Shown here piece after piece: positions 42,517 to 51,735 of a stretch of 64,000 nucleotides of DNA. The stretch lies in contig NZ_CP054052.1 of assembly GCF_013283835.1 (NCBI RefSeq), positions 1,674,001 through 1,738,000 on the forward strand. Reading direction: 5' to 3'. Within the stretch, counting starts at the first letter, position 1. Each line of letters begins with the position of its first letter. A model generated the notes under the pieces. The model was not told where the DNA came from, searched no databases, and saw nothing but the letters and a program-made list of their open reading frames with translations. Both the position numbers and the translations under genes were made by a program. The stretch is from Poseidonibacter lekithochrous (GTDB taxonomy: Bacteria > Campylobacterota > Campylobacteria > Campylobacterales > Arcobacteraceae).

Positions 42517-45500
42517 TGAGTAATTTCTTTAAAAAACAAATATTTTTGTCAACTATTGTATTTGCTGTTTTTTGTAATGCAGCTGGAACAGAACTTATTC
42601 CTGAAGATGATTTAAAAATAATTGAAGGCAAAAAAACTCCTTTATCATCATTTGAAAAAGATATTCTTAGTGAAGGAATTAGCGCAGAAAAAGATGAAGA
42701 AGGTTATGTTGGGGCGATTGATCCAACAAAATTTGAAAAAGTAAAATTAATTGATGTTGTTTATGAAGCTTTATCTACAAGTGATATATTAAAATCTTCA
42801 AGAGAAAAAGTTGTACAACTTGACTTAAAATTTCAAGATTCGTTAGCTGCATTTGCTCCTACTATGAATTTAGAATACAACTATGGTAGAACACAAAAAA
42901 ATCCATCTGGACAAGAAGGTTATGAATATAAATATTTTGATGACAGAAATTATAGGTTTGTTATTAATCAGAGTTTATATTCTGGTGGGTCTAGTACATA
43001 TGATGTTCAAAATGCTTATAAGAAATTAGAAGTTGGTAAAAATCAATATAGAATTGTATTAGAAGAAGAGATTAAAAAAGCAATTAGATCATATTTTGGT
43101 GTTGTTTTTTCTTATAGATCTGTTTTAGTTAATGAAAGAAATATGAAAAAACTAAAAAGAATTCTTCAAATTGTTACTGTAAAATATGAAAATGGTGCAG
43201 CTACAATTGGTGATATGACTTCAATTAAAGCTAGTGTTGCAAATGCTACAACTAAACTTGTTAGGGTTAAGTCTAAATTTGTAGAAGCTCTAAGATTTTA
43301 TGAGTATATCTCTGGTGCACAGTTTGAAAATACTCTTCCTTATGAAAGAAACTTTGATATTGAAATAGAAAATTTTGATGATGTTTATACTAGAGCTTTA
43401 GAAAATAATAAAGGACTAATAAACTATTATAAAACAATTGAAGCTGAGGCTTATAGAATGAAAAGTGCTCAAGCTGCCTTTAAACCAAAAGTAGATTTTG
43501 AATTCTCTTATAAAAAAACTTTTGAACAAGAAGATGATAAAGAAAAGAAAGATGCAATCAATGGTAAATTTAAAGTAACATATAATTTATATAATGGTGG
43601 AAAAGATAAAAATAAAATTCTTGAAGTTAATAGTGCTATTAGAGACTTAAAATATAGACTTAGTGAAGAAATCAGAAAATTAAAATGGAATTTATCAAAA
43701 CTATTTACATCTGTTGATTCTGTTAGTCAAGCTTTAGATAGTACTATTACTGAGATTGTTGCATCTAGAAAAGCTGTTAGTTCTTATTGGGAAGCCTTTA
43801 AACTAGGGGAACAAGACTTACAAACTTTACTTCAAGGTCAAAAACAATTAAATTCAGCAGAAACAGAATTAGTTAAATTTGAAGAAGATTATATTACTGA
43901 TTTCTTTAGTATTTTAGAATTAACTGGTGATTTATCTTCTTTCTTTGATGTTGACCCTGATAATCCTAAATTTATTGATTTTTCTAGAAGTGATTACAAA
44001 AAAACAATTGATCCTAGTATTGTAAAAGAATTAGGAATCGATTTAAAAACTGGAAAAGAAATAAAAAAAGATAAAAAAGCAGATTTAGTAGAAAAAGAGG
44101 ACGAATTAGAAATTAAAGATCCTGCTCTTGCTGAATTTGCAAGTTCTTTAGATGAAAATATAAATAAGTATTTAGAAAAATTCATGAACTTCGATGATGA
44201 TAGTTTTATGATTGAGATTAGTAAATTCGATAATGTTTATGATTCTTTTAATTTCTTAAAAGAGAAAGAAATAGATAAAGATTCTATTGCTTATGATGTT
44301 ATTGATAACTATGAATTAGAAACTAGAATTGCTCATAATAATTTTGAAACTATTGAAGATGCACAAATGTATCTAGATAATTTAGAAAGTAAAGATACAA
44401 ACAAAAAATATGAAATAAAAAAAGTATCTGATATTAAATCTTCATATAATAAATATATTGATGGTTTAAAAATTGAAAAACCTAAAGTTGAAACTAAAAT
44501 TAAAATTGTTGAAAAGATTTATCAGCCTGTAAAAAAAGATATTTTTATTACTAATGCTGAATTTAAAAAGAAATTCTTAGAAGCTGATGCAAGTAAGTTT
44601 ACAATTAATGTTAGTTCATTTACAAAAATTGAAGATGTAGAAAAACTAATTAATGAGAATCAAATTTTTGATAATACATTATTTTATTACTATGGTGATA
44701 ATGGACAACTAATAAAGGTTGTATACGGTTTATTTGATAATTATAAACTTGCTGAACAATCATTAAGTTTACTTTCTTTCTCTGAAACAACAATATTTCC
44801 TGTAGTAGAAAAAGTTGCTTTTGTTCAAGAATCATATAAAAATAATATAGATTTTAATGAGAAAAAAGAAGAACCTATTGAATATGAATATATTGATATG
44901 ACAACTAATAAAGTTACAAAGAAAACTATTAAAAAAGAAATTAAAGATATAGAATTAGAAGATAAAACTAAAAATATAAAACTTGATAGTGATGATAATA
45001 TAAGTAATTTAGAAAAGCTATTAGATATTGAGAATCCTGAAAAAATAGAAAAAATAGAAAAAACAGAAAAATCTGATATTAAAGAGAATTTAATTGAAGT
45101 TGATACAAAATCTGATGATATTACTATTGATGTTGTTGATAATGGTAATATTTCATTTGTAGATAAATTCTTATCTTCACCTAAAGAATATTTTTCATTA
45201 AATATTGCTGCTTTAGATAGTATGGAAGATGCTAATGTTTATGTTAAAAAGCATTCACTTGAAGATAAAACTATACTAGTAATTTCAAATAGTGGAAAAA
45301 TAATGGTTATGTATGGTATTTATTCTAGTTCTGTTGATGCAGAAAATGATTTATCATTATTACCTACTGTTATTTCTAAAAATAAGCCAATGATATTAAA
45401 AATATTCAGATTACAAGATTCATATAATAAGAATAATTTAAATGATGATAGTTCTATTATTGAAGAGATAAGAATCGTAGAAGAACAAGCTGCAAAAGAG

Positions 45501-46451
45501 GCTCAAGAGAAAGCAAGACTTGAAGAGTTAAGAATCGCAGAAGAAAAAGCTGTAAAAGAAGCACAAGAGAAAGCAAGACTTGAAGAGTTAAGAATTGCAG
45601 AAGAACAAGCTGCAAAAGAAGCACAAGAGAAAGCAAGACTTGAAGAGATAAGAATCGCAGAAGAAAAAGCTGAAAAAGAAGCACAAGAAAAAGCAAGACT
45701 TGAAGAGATAAGAATCGCAGAAGAAAAAGCTGAAAAAGAAGTACAAGAAAAAGCAAGACTTGAAGAGATAAGAATCGCAGAAGAAAAAGCTGAAAAAGAA
45801 GTACAAGAAAAAGCAAGACTTGAAGAGTTAAGAATCGCAGAAGAACAAGCTGCAAAAGAGGCACAAAAGAAAGCAAGACTTGAAGAGATAAGAATTGCAG
45901 AAGAACAAGCTGCAAAAGAAGCACAAGAGAAAGCAAGACTTGAAGAGATAAAAATCGTAGAAGAAAAAGCTGCAAAAGAAGCACAAGAAAAAGCAAGACT
46001 TGAAGAGTTAAGAATTGCAGAAGAACAAGCTGCAAAAGAAGCTCAAGAGAAAGCAAGACTTGAAGAGTTAAGAATCGCAGAAGAACAAGCGGTGAGCGAA
46101 GCTCAAGAAAAAGTAAGACTTGAAGAGATAAGAATTGTAGAAGATGAAATTAGTAATGATGAAATACAAGTATTTGATACATTAGATAATTTCATTGATA
46201 AATTTGATGACGCTACTAATAAATCATATACAGTTAAATTATCATCAATTGAAAGTAATAAAGTAAGATGGTATATTCATAGATTTGGTTTAAATAGCAA
46301 TAATATTGTGATTATCGAGAATGGTAATATTTCAGATATTTATTTTGGAGCATTTGATTCACTAGAAATAACACAAGATGCTATAGGAAGCTTACATCCA
46401 GTTATCTCTTCAAATAACCCTACAATTATGACTATTGAGGAAGTTGAGTGA
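42516..46451 (+). CDS. TolC-like outer membrane channel with four SPOR-like domains
   Basis: The protein has 1311 residues, nearly three times a normal TolC. A signal peptide ends near NAAGTE (about 23). Residues about 70-480 are a TolC/OEP domain with two repeats of strand and long helix; QSLYSGGSSTYDVQ and YNLYNGGKDKNKI are typical. Four SPOR-like domains follow, at about 560-650, 694-775, 890-975 and 1237-1311. SPOR domains bind denuded peptidoglycan. An 11-unit charged repeat separates the third from the fourth. It is probably the outer-membrane exit of the adhesin exporter, with an added wall-binding extension. The GTG start overlaps the preceding TAG by one base, with AGGA upstream, and the gene end overlaps the next GTG by 4 nt. 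Confidence 0.85.
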   Translation: MSNFFKKQIFLSTIVFAVFCNAAGTELIPEDDLKIIEGKKTPLSSFEKDILSEGISAEKDEEGYVGAIDPTKFEKVKLIDVVYEALSTSDILKSSREKVVQLDLKFQDSLAAFAPTMNLEYNYGRTQKNPSGQEGYEYKYFDDRNYRFVINQSLYSGGSSTYDVQNAYKKLEVGKNQYRIVLEEEIKKAIRSYFGVVFSYRSVLVNERNMKKLKRILQIVTVKYENGAATIGDMTSIKASVANATTKLVRVKSKFVEALRFYEYISGAQFENTLPYERNFDIEIENFDDVYTRALENNKGLINYYKTIEAEAYRMKSAQAAFKPKVDFEFSYKKTFEQEDDKEKKDAINGKFKVTYNLYNGGKDKNKILEVNSAIRDLKYRLSEEIRKLKWNLSKLFTSVDSVSQALDSTITEIVASRKAVSSYWEAFKLGEQDLQTLLQGQKQLNSAETELVKFEEDYITDFFSILELTGDLSSFFDVDPDNPKFIDFSRSDYKKTIDPSIVKELGIDLKTGKEIKKDKKADLVEKEDELEIKDPALAEFASSLDENINKYLEKFMNFDDDSFMIEISKFDNVYDSFNFLKEKEIDKDSIAYDVIDNYELETRIAHNNFETIEDAQMYLDNLESKDTNKKYEIKKVSDIKSSYNKYIDGLKIEKPKVETKIKIVEKIYQPVKKDIFITNAEFKKKFLEADASKFTINVSSFTKIEDVEKLINENQIFDNTLFYYYGDNGQLIKVVYGLFDNYKLAEQSLSLLSFSETTIFPVVEKVAFVQESYKNNIDFNEKKEEPIEYEYIDMTTNKVTKKTIKKEIKDIELEDKTKNIKLDSDDNISNLEKLLDIENPEKIEKIEKTEKSDIKENLIEVDTKSDDITIDVVDNGNISFVDKFLSSPKEYFSLNIAALDSMEDANVYVKKHSLEDKTILVISNSGKIMVMYGIYSSSVDAENDLSLLPTVISKNKPMILKIFRLQDSYNKNNLNDDSSIIEEIRIVEEQAAKEAQEKARLEELRIAEEKAVKEAQEKARLEELRIAEEQAAKEAQEKARLEEIRIAEEKAEKEAQEKARLEEIRIAEEKAEKEVQEKARLEEIRIAEEKAEKEVQEKARLEELRIAEEQAAKEAQKKARLEEIRIAEEQAAKEAQEKARLEEIKIVEEKAAKEAQEKARLEELRIAEEQAAKEAQEKARLEELRIAEEQAVSEAQEKVRLEEIRIVEDEISNDEIQVFDTLDNFIDKFDDATNKSYTVKLSSIESNKVRWYIHRFGLNSNNIVIIENGNISDIYFGAFDSLEITQDAIGSLHPVISSNNPTIMTIEEVE
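45462..46146 (+). repeat. Eleven-unit 60-bp repeat encoding a charged alpha-helix
   Basis: Eleven in-register 60-bp units encode 20-residue variants of the pattern ARLEELRIAEEQAAKEAQEK within the TolC-like protein. Units differ at a few codons (E/K, A/V, I/L swaps). Alternating Glu and Lys/Arg, with Ala and no Gly or Pro, predicts a long single helix or coiled coil of about 220 residues, roughly 33 nm if straight. It sits between the third and fourth SPOR-like domains. The unit count is likely to vary between strains. Confidence 0.93.
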
Positions 46452-48628
46452 AAAGAGTAGCAAATAAATTTTCTAATGATAGTAATAAAAATTTTATTCT
46501 TTTAATAGTAATTTTTTTAGCTTTATTTGGATTGTCTTCAAAGCTATTCTTTACTGATTATAAAAATAAATTAGTTGATAGAGCTACCTCTAGTTTTGAT
46601 TTAAATATAAATTTTTTAAATACTTTTTTTGATAATAATATTCTTAATTATGATTCTACTATAGTTGAATCTATTGATAAAAATATTGATTTATCATTAT
46701 TTAAAGATATTAATTTAATTTACAATAAATATATTTTTGATAAAAATTCTTTACTTAGTAATACTTCTGGATTTGATGATACATCTTGGAAAATTGCTGA
46801 AGTTGCGGTTGATGCAAAATATGGTTTTATAAAAAAAATCCCAAATAGCTCTTTGTATGAATTTGTAGCATCTACTAATTTTGATGTTGATTTACCTATT
46901 GTTATTCGGTATCAAGTATATAAAAAAGGTCAAATTAGAAATTTCTTGACGAAGTTAGAATTCAAAAATTTAAAAATTAGAAAGTCATTAGATGCTGATA
47001 AGTTTTATAAAATACTTAATAGTTTTATTAATGTGGATTTGCGAGATAAAACACATGAAATAATCATTGATAAGCAACTAATCGCTGTAGTAACATATAA
47101 ATTAAATAACTATACTGTAAAACAAGATTTACATGATTTTATTACTAAACTTATTATTTACACTTTAATTATGATTTTACCAATTCTTTTTGTTGTTGGG
47201 TTTTATCATAAGTATATTTTCAAAAGATATGTTAAAAATCCTGTTATTTATTTAAATAAATATCTTGATAATATTATTGGTAATAAGTATGCAACTATTG
47301 ATAAAAGTAACTTTGAAGGTACAGATGAGATAGTTGAATTAACAAAAAAAGTAACTAAAATATCATCAAAAATTGCCTCTTTAACTAATGAATTAAATAT
47401 CAATAAAGAAACTTTAGAATTAAAAGTTTCTACTGATACTTTAACGGGATTACCGAATAAAAGTATTTTTGATTTTGATGTTAAAAATATGTTTGTATCT
47501 TTAACTAAAGGTTATATTTCTATTATCAAAATAGATGACCTTACTAAGCTTAGTAAAGATCATGATTCTGGATATATCAATAATTTTATTGAACACTATG
47601 TAAGTAGTATTAAAAATACAGTATATAAGTTTTCAAAGTCTGATATTAAATTATATAGATTTTACGGTTCTCAATTTGCATTTGTTGCTAAGAATATGAA
47701 TGCTCAACAATTAGAACAAATATGTGAAAGCATAATTAAAAATTTAACAAAAGATATGGATGGATATACGGTTCCTGATGATATGATTCAAATTGCTTGT
47801 ACTTCATTTGATTTATATGGAACAATTGATAGTAATATTGAATTAGCAAACAAATCTTATGATCTATCAAAAGCAAAAGGCCCTAATTCATATAATGTAG
47901 TTGCTGAAGAAGATATTGCTAAAAATTATGAGTTATTAGATAATAATGTAAAAGAGATTATTGATAACGCTAGCTTCGATATTAAATTTGTTCTTGATAC
48001 ATATTCATTTGATAATCCAGAAGAAGTTCTTATGAAAGAGGTTTCTCCAATTCTTTTAGATCATAATAATGAAAAGTTACTAATAGGTTCTTTTGTTTCA
48101 GTAGCTCAGAAATTAGATTTAATTGATAAATTTGATAAAGAAGTAATACAAAAAGCTGTTGATTTTATAGAAACTAATAAAGTTAATTATGAACTTGCAG
48201 TTAATTTATCTTTTGCTTCCATTATCAATGAAGACTTCATGTCTTGGTTAGATAATTTAATAGAAGAAAAAAGTGATATTATGAATAAAGTTGTATTTAG
48301 TATTACAGCTTATAGTGCATATTTAAATAAAAGAGATTTTGAACGATTTATTAAACATATGAGTGAAGTAGGTGGTAAAGTTTTACTTAAGAGATATAAA
48401 ACTGAAGAATATCCTTTAGAAAAATTAAATGGTCTGGATTTAGAATACATTAGAATTCATAAAGACTATACTTCAAACTTTACAAATGATGTTGTAAAAA
48501 AACACAAAGTAAAAAACACATTGATTTATGGTGAATTAAATAATATTAAAGTTATAACAGATACAGTTAAACTAGATTTAGATTATAACTTACTTGATAG
48601 GCTGGGAACATATGGTACGAGTAGATAG
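46448..48628 (+). CDS. LapD-like membrane protein with degenerate GGDEF and EAL domains
   Basis: The 726-residue protein has a TM helix (about 16-34), a periplasmic domain (about 35-230), a second TM (about 236-254), a HAMP-like linker, a GGDEF-like domain (about 320-490, with a DTLTGLPNK start) and an EAL-like domain (about 500-715). The GGDEF motif is replaced by YGSQF (406-410). In the EAL domain the EALLR position reads KEVSP, the usual EITE reads SITA and the DDFG position reads LKRY, so metal ligands are missing and both enzymes should be dead. LapD has this architecture: it binds c-di-GMP and sequesters the LapG protease to keep the adhesin on the surface. The locus supports that role, but the EAL is so eroded that c-di-GMP binding is unproven. 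The GTG start overlaps tolC by 4 nt, with GAGG upstream. Confidence 0.72.
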   Translation: MKRVANKFSNDSNKNFILLIVIFLALFGLSSKLFFTDYKNKLVDRATSSFDLNINFLNTFFDNNILNYDSTIVESIDKNIDLSLFKDINLIYNKYIFDKNSLLSNTSGFDDTSWKIAEVAVDAKYGFIKKIPNSSLYEFVASTNFDVDLPIVIRYQVYKKGQIRNFLTKLEFKNLKIRKSLDADKFYKILNSFINVDLRDKTHEIIIDKQLIAVVTYKLNNYTVKQDLHDFITKLIIYTLIMILPILFVVGFYHKYIFKRYVKNPVIYLNKYLDNIIGNKYATIDKSNFEGTDEIVELTKKVTKISSKIASLTNELNINKETLELKVSTDTLTGLPNKSIFDFDVKNMFVSLTKGYISIIKIDDLTKLSKDHDSGYINNFIEHYVSSIKNTVYKFSKSDIKLYRFYGSQFAFVAKNMNAQQLEQICESIIKNLTKDMDGYTVPDDMIQIACTSFDLYGTIDSNIELANKSYDLSKAKGPNSYNVVAEEDIAKNYELLDNNVKEIIDNASFDIKFVLDTYSFDNPEEVLMKEVSPILLDHNNEKLLIGSFVSVAQKLDLIDKFDKEVIQKAVDFIETNKVNYELAVNLSFASIINEDFMSWLDNLIEEKSDIMNKVVFSITAYSAYLNKRDFERFIKHMSEVGGKVLLKRYKTEEYPLEKLNGLDLEYIRIHKDYTSNFTNDVVKKHKVKNTLIYGELNNIKVITDTVKLDLDYNLLDRLGTYGTSR

Positions 48629-49448
48629 AAAATTTTTTATAAATATTTTGTTTTTTCTAGTAATGATTATATTTACTGGTTGTTCAACATCATTATATGA
48701 GCAAAGTAGTGAGAAAGAATATACTTCAACTCGTGAGTATAAGGATATTTCTAAGGATGCTATTTTTGAAGCTGCAAAAAGGGTTTTCCTTATTTCAGCT
48801 TATGGTGAAGGAAAGTTTTTATTAGATTCATATAGAAATAATTTATTTGTAACTAAGTCCAGAGTTTCTTATAATTTATTTTCAAGTGCTTTATATGAAG
48901 ATAATTGGGATCTTAATATTAAAGAAATAGACAATGTTAGTAAGGTTCGATTAACATTGAAAAGAACTACTAATTTAAATGAAAAAGAATCTGTATTTTT
49001 AGATAAAAAAACTCATAATATTTTTTGGGATAGAGTTGATTATTTATTAGGTTATAAAGATGAATGGAATTCTTGTAATAAAACTTTTGTTTATCAAAAA
49101 GCAGATTTTATTTATCAAAAATTACACTTTAGAGCTTGTCAAGAAGTTGGATTTACTGATAATTTAAAGCCAAACCAATATGATATAATTAGAAATAAAC
49201 TAATATCACAAAGAATTCCAGCAAAATCTATTCCAAGTATTGCTGATGATATTCTAAAAGACGATATCGTTCTTACAGTTGATGATGCTGATACAGATAT
49301 ATTAGAAAAAGAAGATGACATCAAAAATGTTACTGTTGAAGAGACAGCAGGTTTAGATGCTTTAGATAAAGAGATCGAAAAACTTGATAAGCTAGTAACT
49401 GATAATATTGATGAAACACTAAAAAAAATAGAAAAAAATAAAGAATAA
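48612..49448 (+). CDS. Predicted lipoprotein of unknown function
   Basis: The 278-residue protein has a lipoprotein signal: basic MVRVDRK, a hydrophobic core and an FTGC lipobox with the modified Cys at residue 24. The mature part has a mixed alpha/beta domain (about 40-190), including LDSYRNNLFVTKSRVSYN, then an acidic, helix-prone tail. I do not recognise the family. ATG 48612 is preferred: it follows GGGA at a proper distance, while an upstream in-frame TTG (48594) has no ribosome site and would place WEH before the signal. It overlaps the LapD-like gene by 17 nt, so it probably acts in the same envelope system, perhaps at the channel or the adhesin anchor. Confidence 0.75.
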   Translation: MVRVDRKFFINILFFLVMIIFTGCSTSLYEQSSEKEYTSTREYKDISKDAIFEAAKRVFLISAYGEGKFLLDSYRNNLFVTKSRVSYNLFSSALYEDNWDLNIKEIDNVSKVRLTLKRTTNLNEKESVFLDKKTHNIFWDRVDYLLGYKDEWNSCNKTFVYQKADFIYQKLHFRACQEVGFTDNLKPNQYDIIRNKLISQRIPAKSIPSIADDILKDDIVLTVDDADTDILEKEDDIKNVTVEETAGLDALDKEIEKLDKLVTDNIDETLKKIEKNKE

Positions 49449-49467
49449 TTTATATAAAGGATTGGGT

Positions 49468-50403
49468 ATGTATAAATATTTATTCTTAAGTATAATTTTT
49501 ATTGTTAATTTAAATGCTTTAACTTTTGAAGAAGCAGCTAAAAACTTAGAAGAGAAGAAATACGACTTGGCTTATGAGCAGTTTAGTATTTTATCTCTAG
49601 ATGAAGATGCTAATGCTCAATACAATTTAGGACTTATGACGTACAAAGGTTTGGGCTTAGAACAAAACCTTGAGCTTGCTTTCTTTTGGTATCAAGAAGC
49701 TGCTAAAAACGGAAACATGCAAGCTCAAAATAATTTAGCTCATATGTATTATTTAGGTATAAATACTAATAAAGATACAAAAAAAGCTAAATATTGGTTT
49801 GAACAATCTGCCTTACAAAACTATCCTTTGGCACAATTAAATCTTGGTTTAATGTATGAAAAATCCCCTAAAAATGACAGTCTAAAGCAAGCTTTCAAAT
49901 GGTATAAAAAAGCAGCAAATAATGGTGTTATTATTGCTCAAAATAATCTTGCATCAATGTATTATTATGGAAAAGGTGTAAAAAAAGATTTATCAAAAGC
50001 AGCATTTTGGTACAAACAAGCAGTAATTGCAAAAGACCCTGTTGCACAATTTAATCTTGGAACTATGTATTTAATGGGTGATTATGTTAAAAAAGATGTA
50101 GATAAGGCACTTGAATTATTAGAAGAGTCTGCAAAAAAAGATAATGTTTCCGCTCAAATTAAATTAGCAGATCTATATAGGCAAGCTAACTATATAGATC
50201 AAGATTACAAAAAGTCTTTTGACTTATATAATATACTTGCAAACAAGGGTAAAACCAAGGCTATGTACTACTTAGGCTACTATTATTTTAATGGTTTTGG
50301 AACAGATAAAAACTTAGATAAATCTGTTTTTTGGTTAAAAAAAGCTAAAAATTTAGGTCATAAACGATCAGCAAATTTCCTTAAAAATCACAATTTGAAA
50401 TAA
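49468..50403 (+). CDS. Exported Sel1-repeat (SLR) protein
   Basis: The 311-residue protein has a signal peptide ending near NLNA (about 17), followed by about seven Sel1-like repeats. Examples are AQYNLGLMTYKGLGLEQNLE, AQNNLASMYYYGKGVKKDLS and AMYYLGYYYFNGFGTDKNLD. SLR proteins are periplasmic or secreted scaffolds for protein interactions. ATG 49468 is chosen because AAAGGA sits 6 nt before it; the TTG at 49462 would have no spacing. It is the last gene of the run, followed by a tRNA promoter. The single cysteines typical of Helicobacter Hcp repeats are absent. The partner is unknown; co-location suggests the adhesin system. Confidence 0.8.
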   Translation: MYKYLFLSIIFIVNLNALTFEEAAKNLEEKKYDLAYEQFSILSLDEDANAQYNLGLMTYKGLGLEQNLELAFFWYQEAAKNGNMQAQNNLAHMYYLGINTNKDTKKAKYWFEQSALQNYPLAQLNLGLMYEKSPKNDSLKQAFKWYKKAANNGVIIAQNNLASMYYYGKGVKKDLSKAAFWYKQAVIAKDPVAQFNLGTMYLMGDYVKKDVDKALELLEESAKKDNVSAQIKLADLYRQANYIDQDYKKSFDLYNILANKGKTKAMYYLGYYYFNGFGTDKNLDKSVFWLKKAKNLGHKRSANFLKNHNLK

Positions 50404-50441
50404 TTCTTCAGATTTTAAGAAAAAATCAATATTATTTAGAT

Positions 50442-50447
50442 TATAAT
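50442..50447 (+). promoter_or_regulatory. Probable -10 element for tRNA-Glu
   Basis: TATAAT ends 19 nt before the mature tRNA 5' end, predicting a start near 50454 and a leader of about 13 nt. The 50404-50441 stretch upstream is AT-rich with no clear -35 and no convincing terminator for the preceding gene. Confidence 0.55.
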
Positions 50448-50466
50448 TTCAGTCTTTTATTACAAT

Positions 50467-50542
50467 GACCCCGTCGTCTAGTGGCCAAGGACGTCAGGAT
50501 TTCCTCCTGAATACGTGTGTTCGAATCATACTGGGGTCGCCA
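50467..50542 (+). tRNA. tRNA-Glu (UUC)
   Basis: A complete 76-nt cloverleaf includes an encoded CCA (50540-50542). The acceptor arms GACCCCG and TGGGGTC pair with one G-T wobble. The anticodon stem TCAGG/CCTGA encloses ATTTCCT with anticodon TTC. The T arm is GTGTG-TTCGAAT-CATAC. The D arm has TAGTGGCCAAGGA, typical of tRNA-Glu. No attachment-site duplication or integrase lies nearby. Confidence 0.97.
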
Positions 50543-50651
50543 TTTTCTTTTTTGATTACTACTAGAATAATAACTCAAATCCAATTAACTTTTTAAGATC
50601 CTAGAATTCAAGTAAGTTACCATAACTTCAATGCTTTTTTAGCTATTTTTA

Positions 50652-50657
50652 GATAAT
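50652..50657 (+). promoter_or_regulatory. Weak candidate -10 element for aroB
   Basis: GATAAT lies in the AT-rich gap between the tRNA and aroB, inside the short inverted repeat TAGATA-ATA-TATCTA (50650-50664). It is placed to give a start near 50664 and a leader of about 35 nt. There is no clear -35. The rest of the gap holds nothing else I can identify. Confidence 0.3.
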
Positions 50658-50698
50658 ATATCTAGACTTAACTAATAAATAATTTGGAAAAACTAAAA

Positions 50699-51733
50699 AT
50701 GACTGTTAAAATTGATTTACCACACGATAATTCATATAATATTTTTATTGATAAACTAAACGAACTATACTTCGATACAAAAGTTGTAATTGTTACTAAC
50801 CCAACTGTAAGTGGTTTCCACTTAGATTACTTAAAAAGTAAATTAACTGCTAAAGAACTTAGTGTATGTACTATTCCTGATGGAGAACAGTATAAACATA
50901 TGGAAACTATTGAATCTATACTAGAACATTGTTTTGAGCATAGATTAGATAGAAAATCTCTTCTTGTAGCTTTTGGTGGTGGTGTTATTGGTGATATGAC
51001 TGGTTTTGCTGCTTCTGTTTACCAAAGAGGAATTGATTTTGTTCAAGTGCCAACTACTTTACTTTCACAAGTAGATGCTAGTGTTGGTGGGAAAACTGGA
51101 ATCAATAATAAATTTGGTAAAAATCTTATTGGTGCATTTCATCAACCAAATGCTGTTTATATTGATCCTTCTATGTTATCTACACTTCCAAGAAGAGAGT
51201 TTGGGGCAGGTGTTGCTGAGATTGTAAAAATGGCAGTTACATTTAACAAAGACTTTTTTGAGTGGTTAGAGCAAAACGATATTACAGAAGAAGAAAATTT
51301 AAAAATAGCGATTCAAAAATCTGTTGAAACAAAAGCTTATGTTGTTTCTCAAGATGAAAAAGAACATGGTATTAGAGCTGCTTTAAACTATGGTCATACT
51401 TTTGGTCATGTTGTTGAAAATGAAACTAACTATAATACTTACTTACATGGTGAAGCTGTAGGGATTGGTATGGTTATGGCAAATACATTAGCTGTAAAAG
51501 TTGGACTTATGAGTGAGGATGATGCTTTAAGAGTTAAAGTATTATTAGAAAAATACGATATTCCCACTTCATACAGTATCAAAGACGTTGAAGATTTCTA
51601 TGAGCATTTTTTCTTAGATAAAAAATCTCTTGATAATAAAATTAAATTCATTTTGCCTAAAGGACTTGGGGATTGTTTAATCACTAATGAAATAGAAAAA
51701 AATGACGTTATAGAAATCCTAAAAGGCTTCTAG
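50699..51733 (+). CDS. aroB: 3-dehydroquinate synthase
   Basis: AroB converts DAHP to 3-dehydroquinate, the second step of the shikimate pathway, in the cytoplasm with NAD and a divalent metal. At 344 residues it has normal family length. Visible signatures: GGGVIGDMTGFAAS (NAD-binding), SQVDASVGGKTGIN (about 124-137), and metal ligands in GVAEIVK (Glu174), NYGHTFGH (His233) and YLHGEA (His250). ATG 50699 matches the usual AroB N-terminus; a TTG 15 nt upstream lacks a ribosome site. The mechanosensitive channel gene starts 2 nt after the stop, so the two are co-transcribed. Confidence 0.95.
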   Translation: MTVKIDLPHDNSYNIFIDKLNELYFDTKVVIVTNPTVSGFHLDYLKSKLTAKELSVCTIPDGEQYKHMETIESILEHCFEHRLDRKSLLVAFGGGVIGDMTGFAASVYQRGIDFVQVPTTLLSQVDASVGGKTGINNKFGKNLIGAFHQPNAVYIDPSMLSTLPRREFGAGVAEIVKMAVTFNKDFFEWLEQNDITEEENLKIAIQKSVETKAYVVSQDEKEHGIRAALNYGHTFGHVVENETNYNTYLHGEAVGIGMVMANTLAVKVGLMSEDDALRVKVLLEKYDIPTSYSIKDVEDFYEHFFLDKKSLDNKIKFILPKGLGDCLITNEIEKNDVIEILKGF

Positions 51734-51735
51734 CA

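Noticed and set aside
45457..46056. 199-codon minus-strand frame rich in Leu and Gln
   Set aside because: It is the antisense of the 60-bp repeat in the TolC-like gene and has no independent support.
48594..48611. TTG start for the lipoprotein gene
   Set aside because: It has no ribosome site and adds residues before the basic start of the signal peptide; ATG 48612 has GGGA upstream.
50467..50542. tRNA-Glu as an integration site of an island
   Set aside because: No integrase, phage gene or repeat of the tRNA 3' end was seen in the window.
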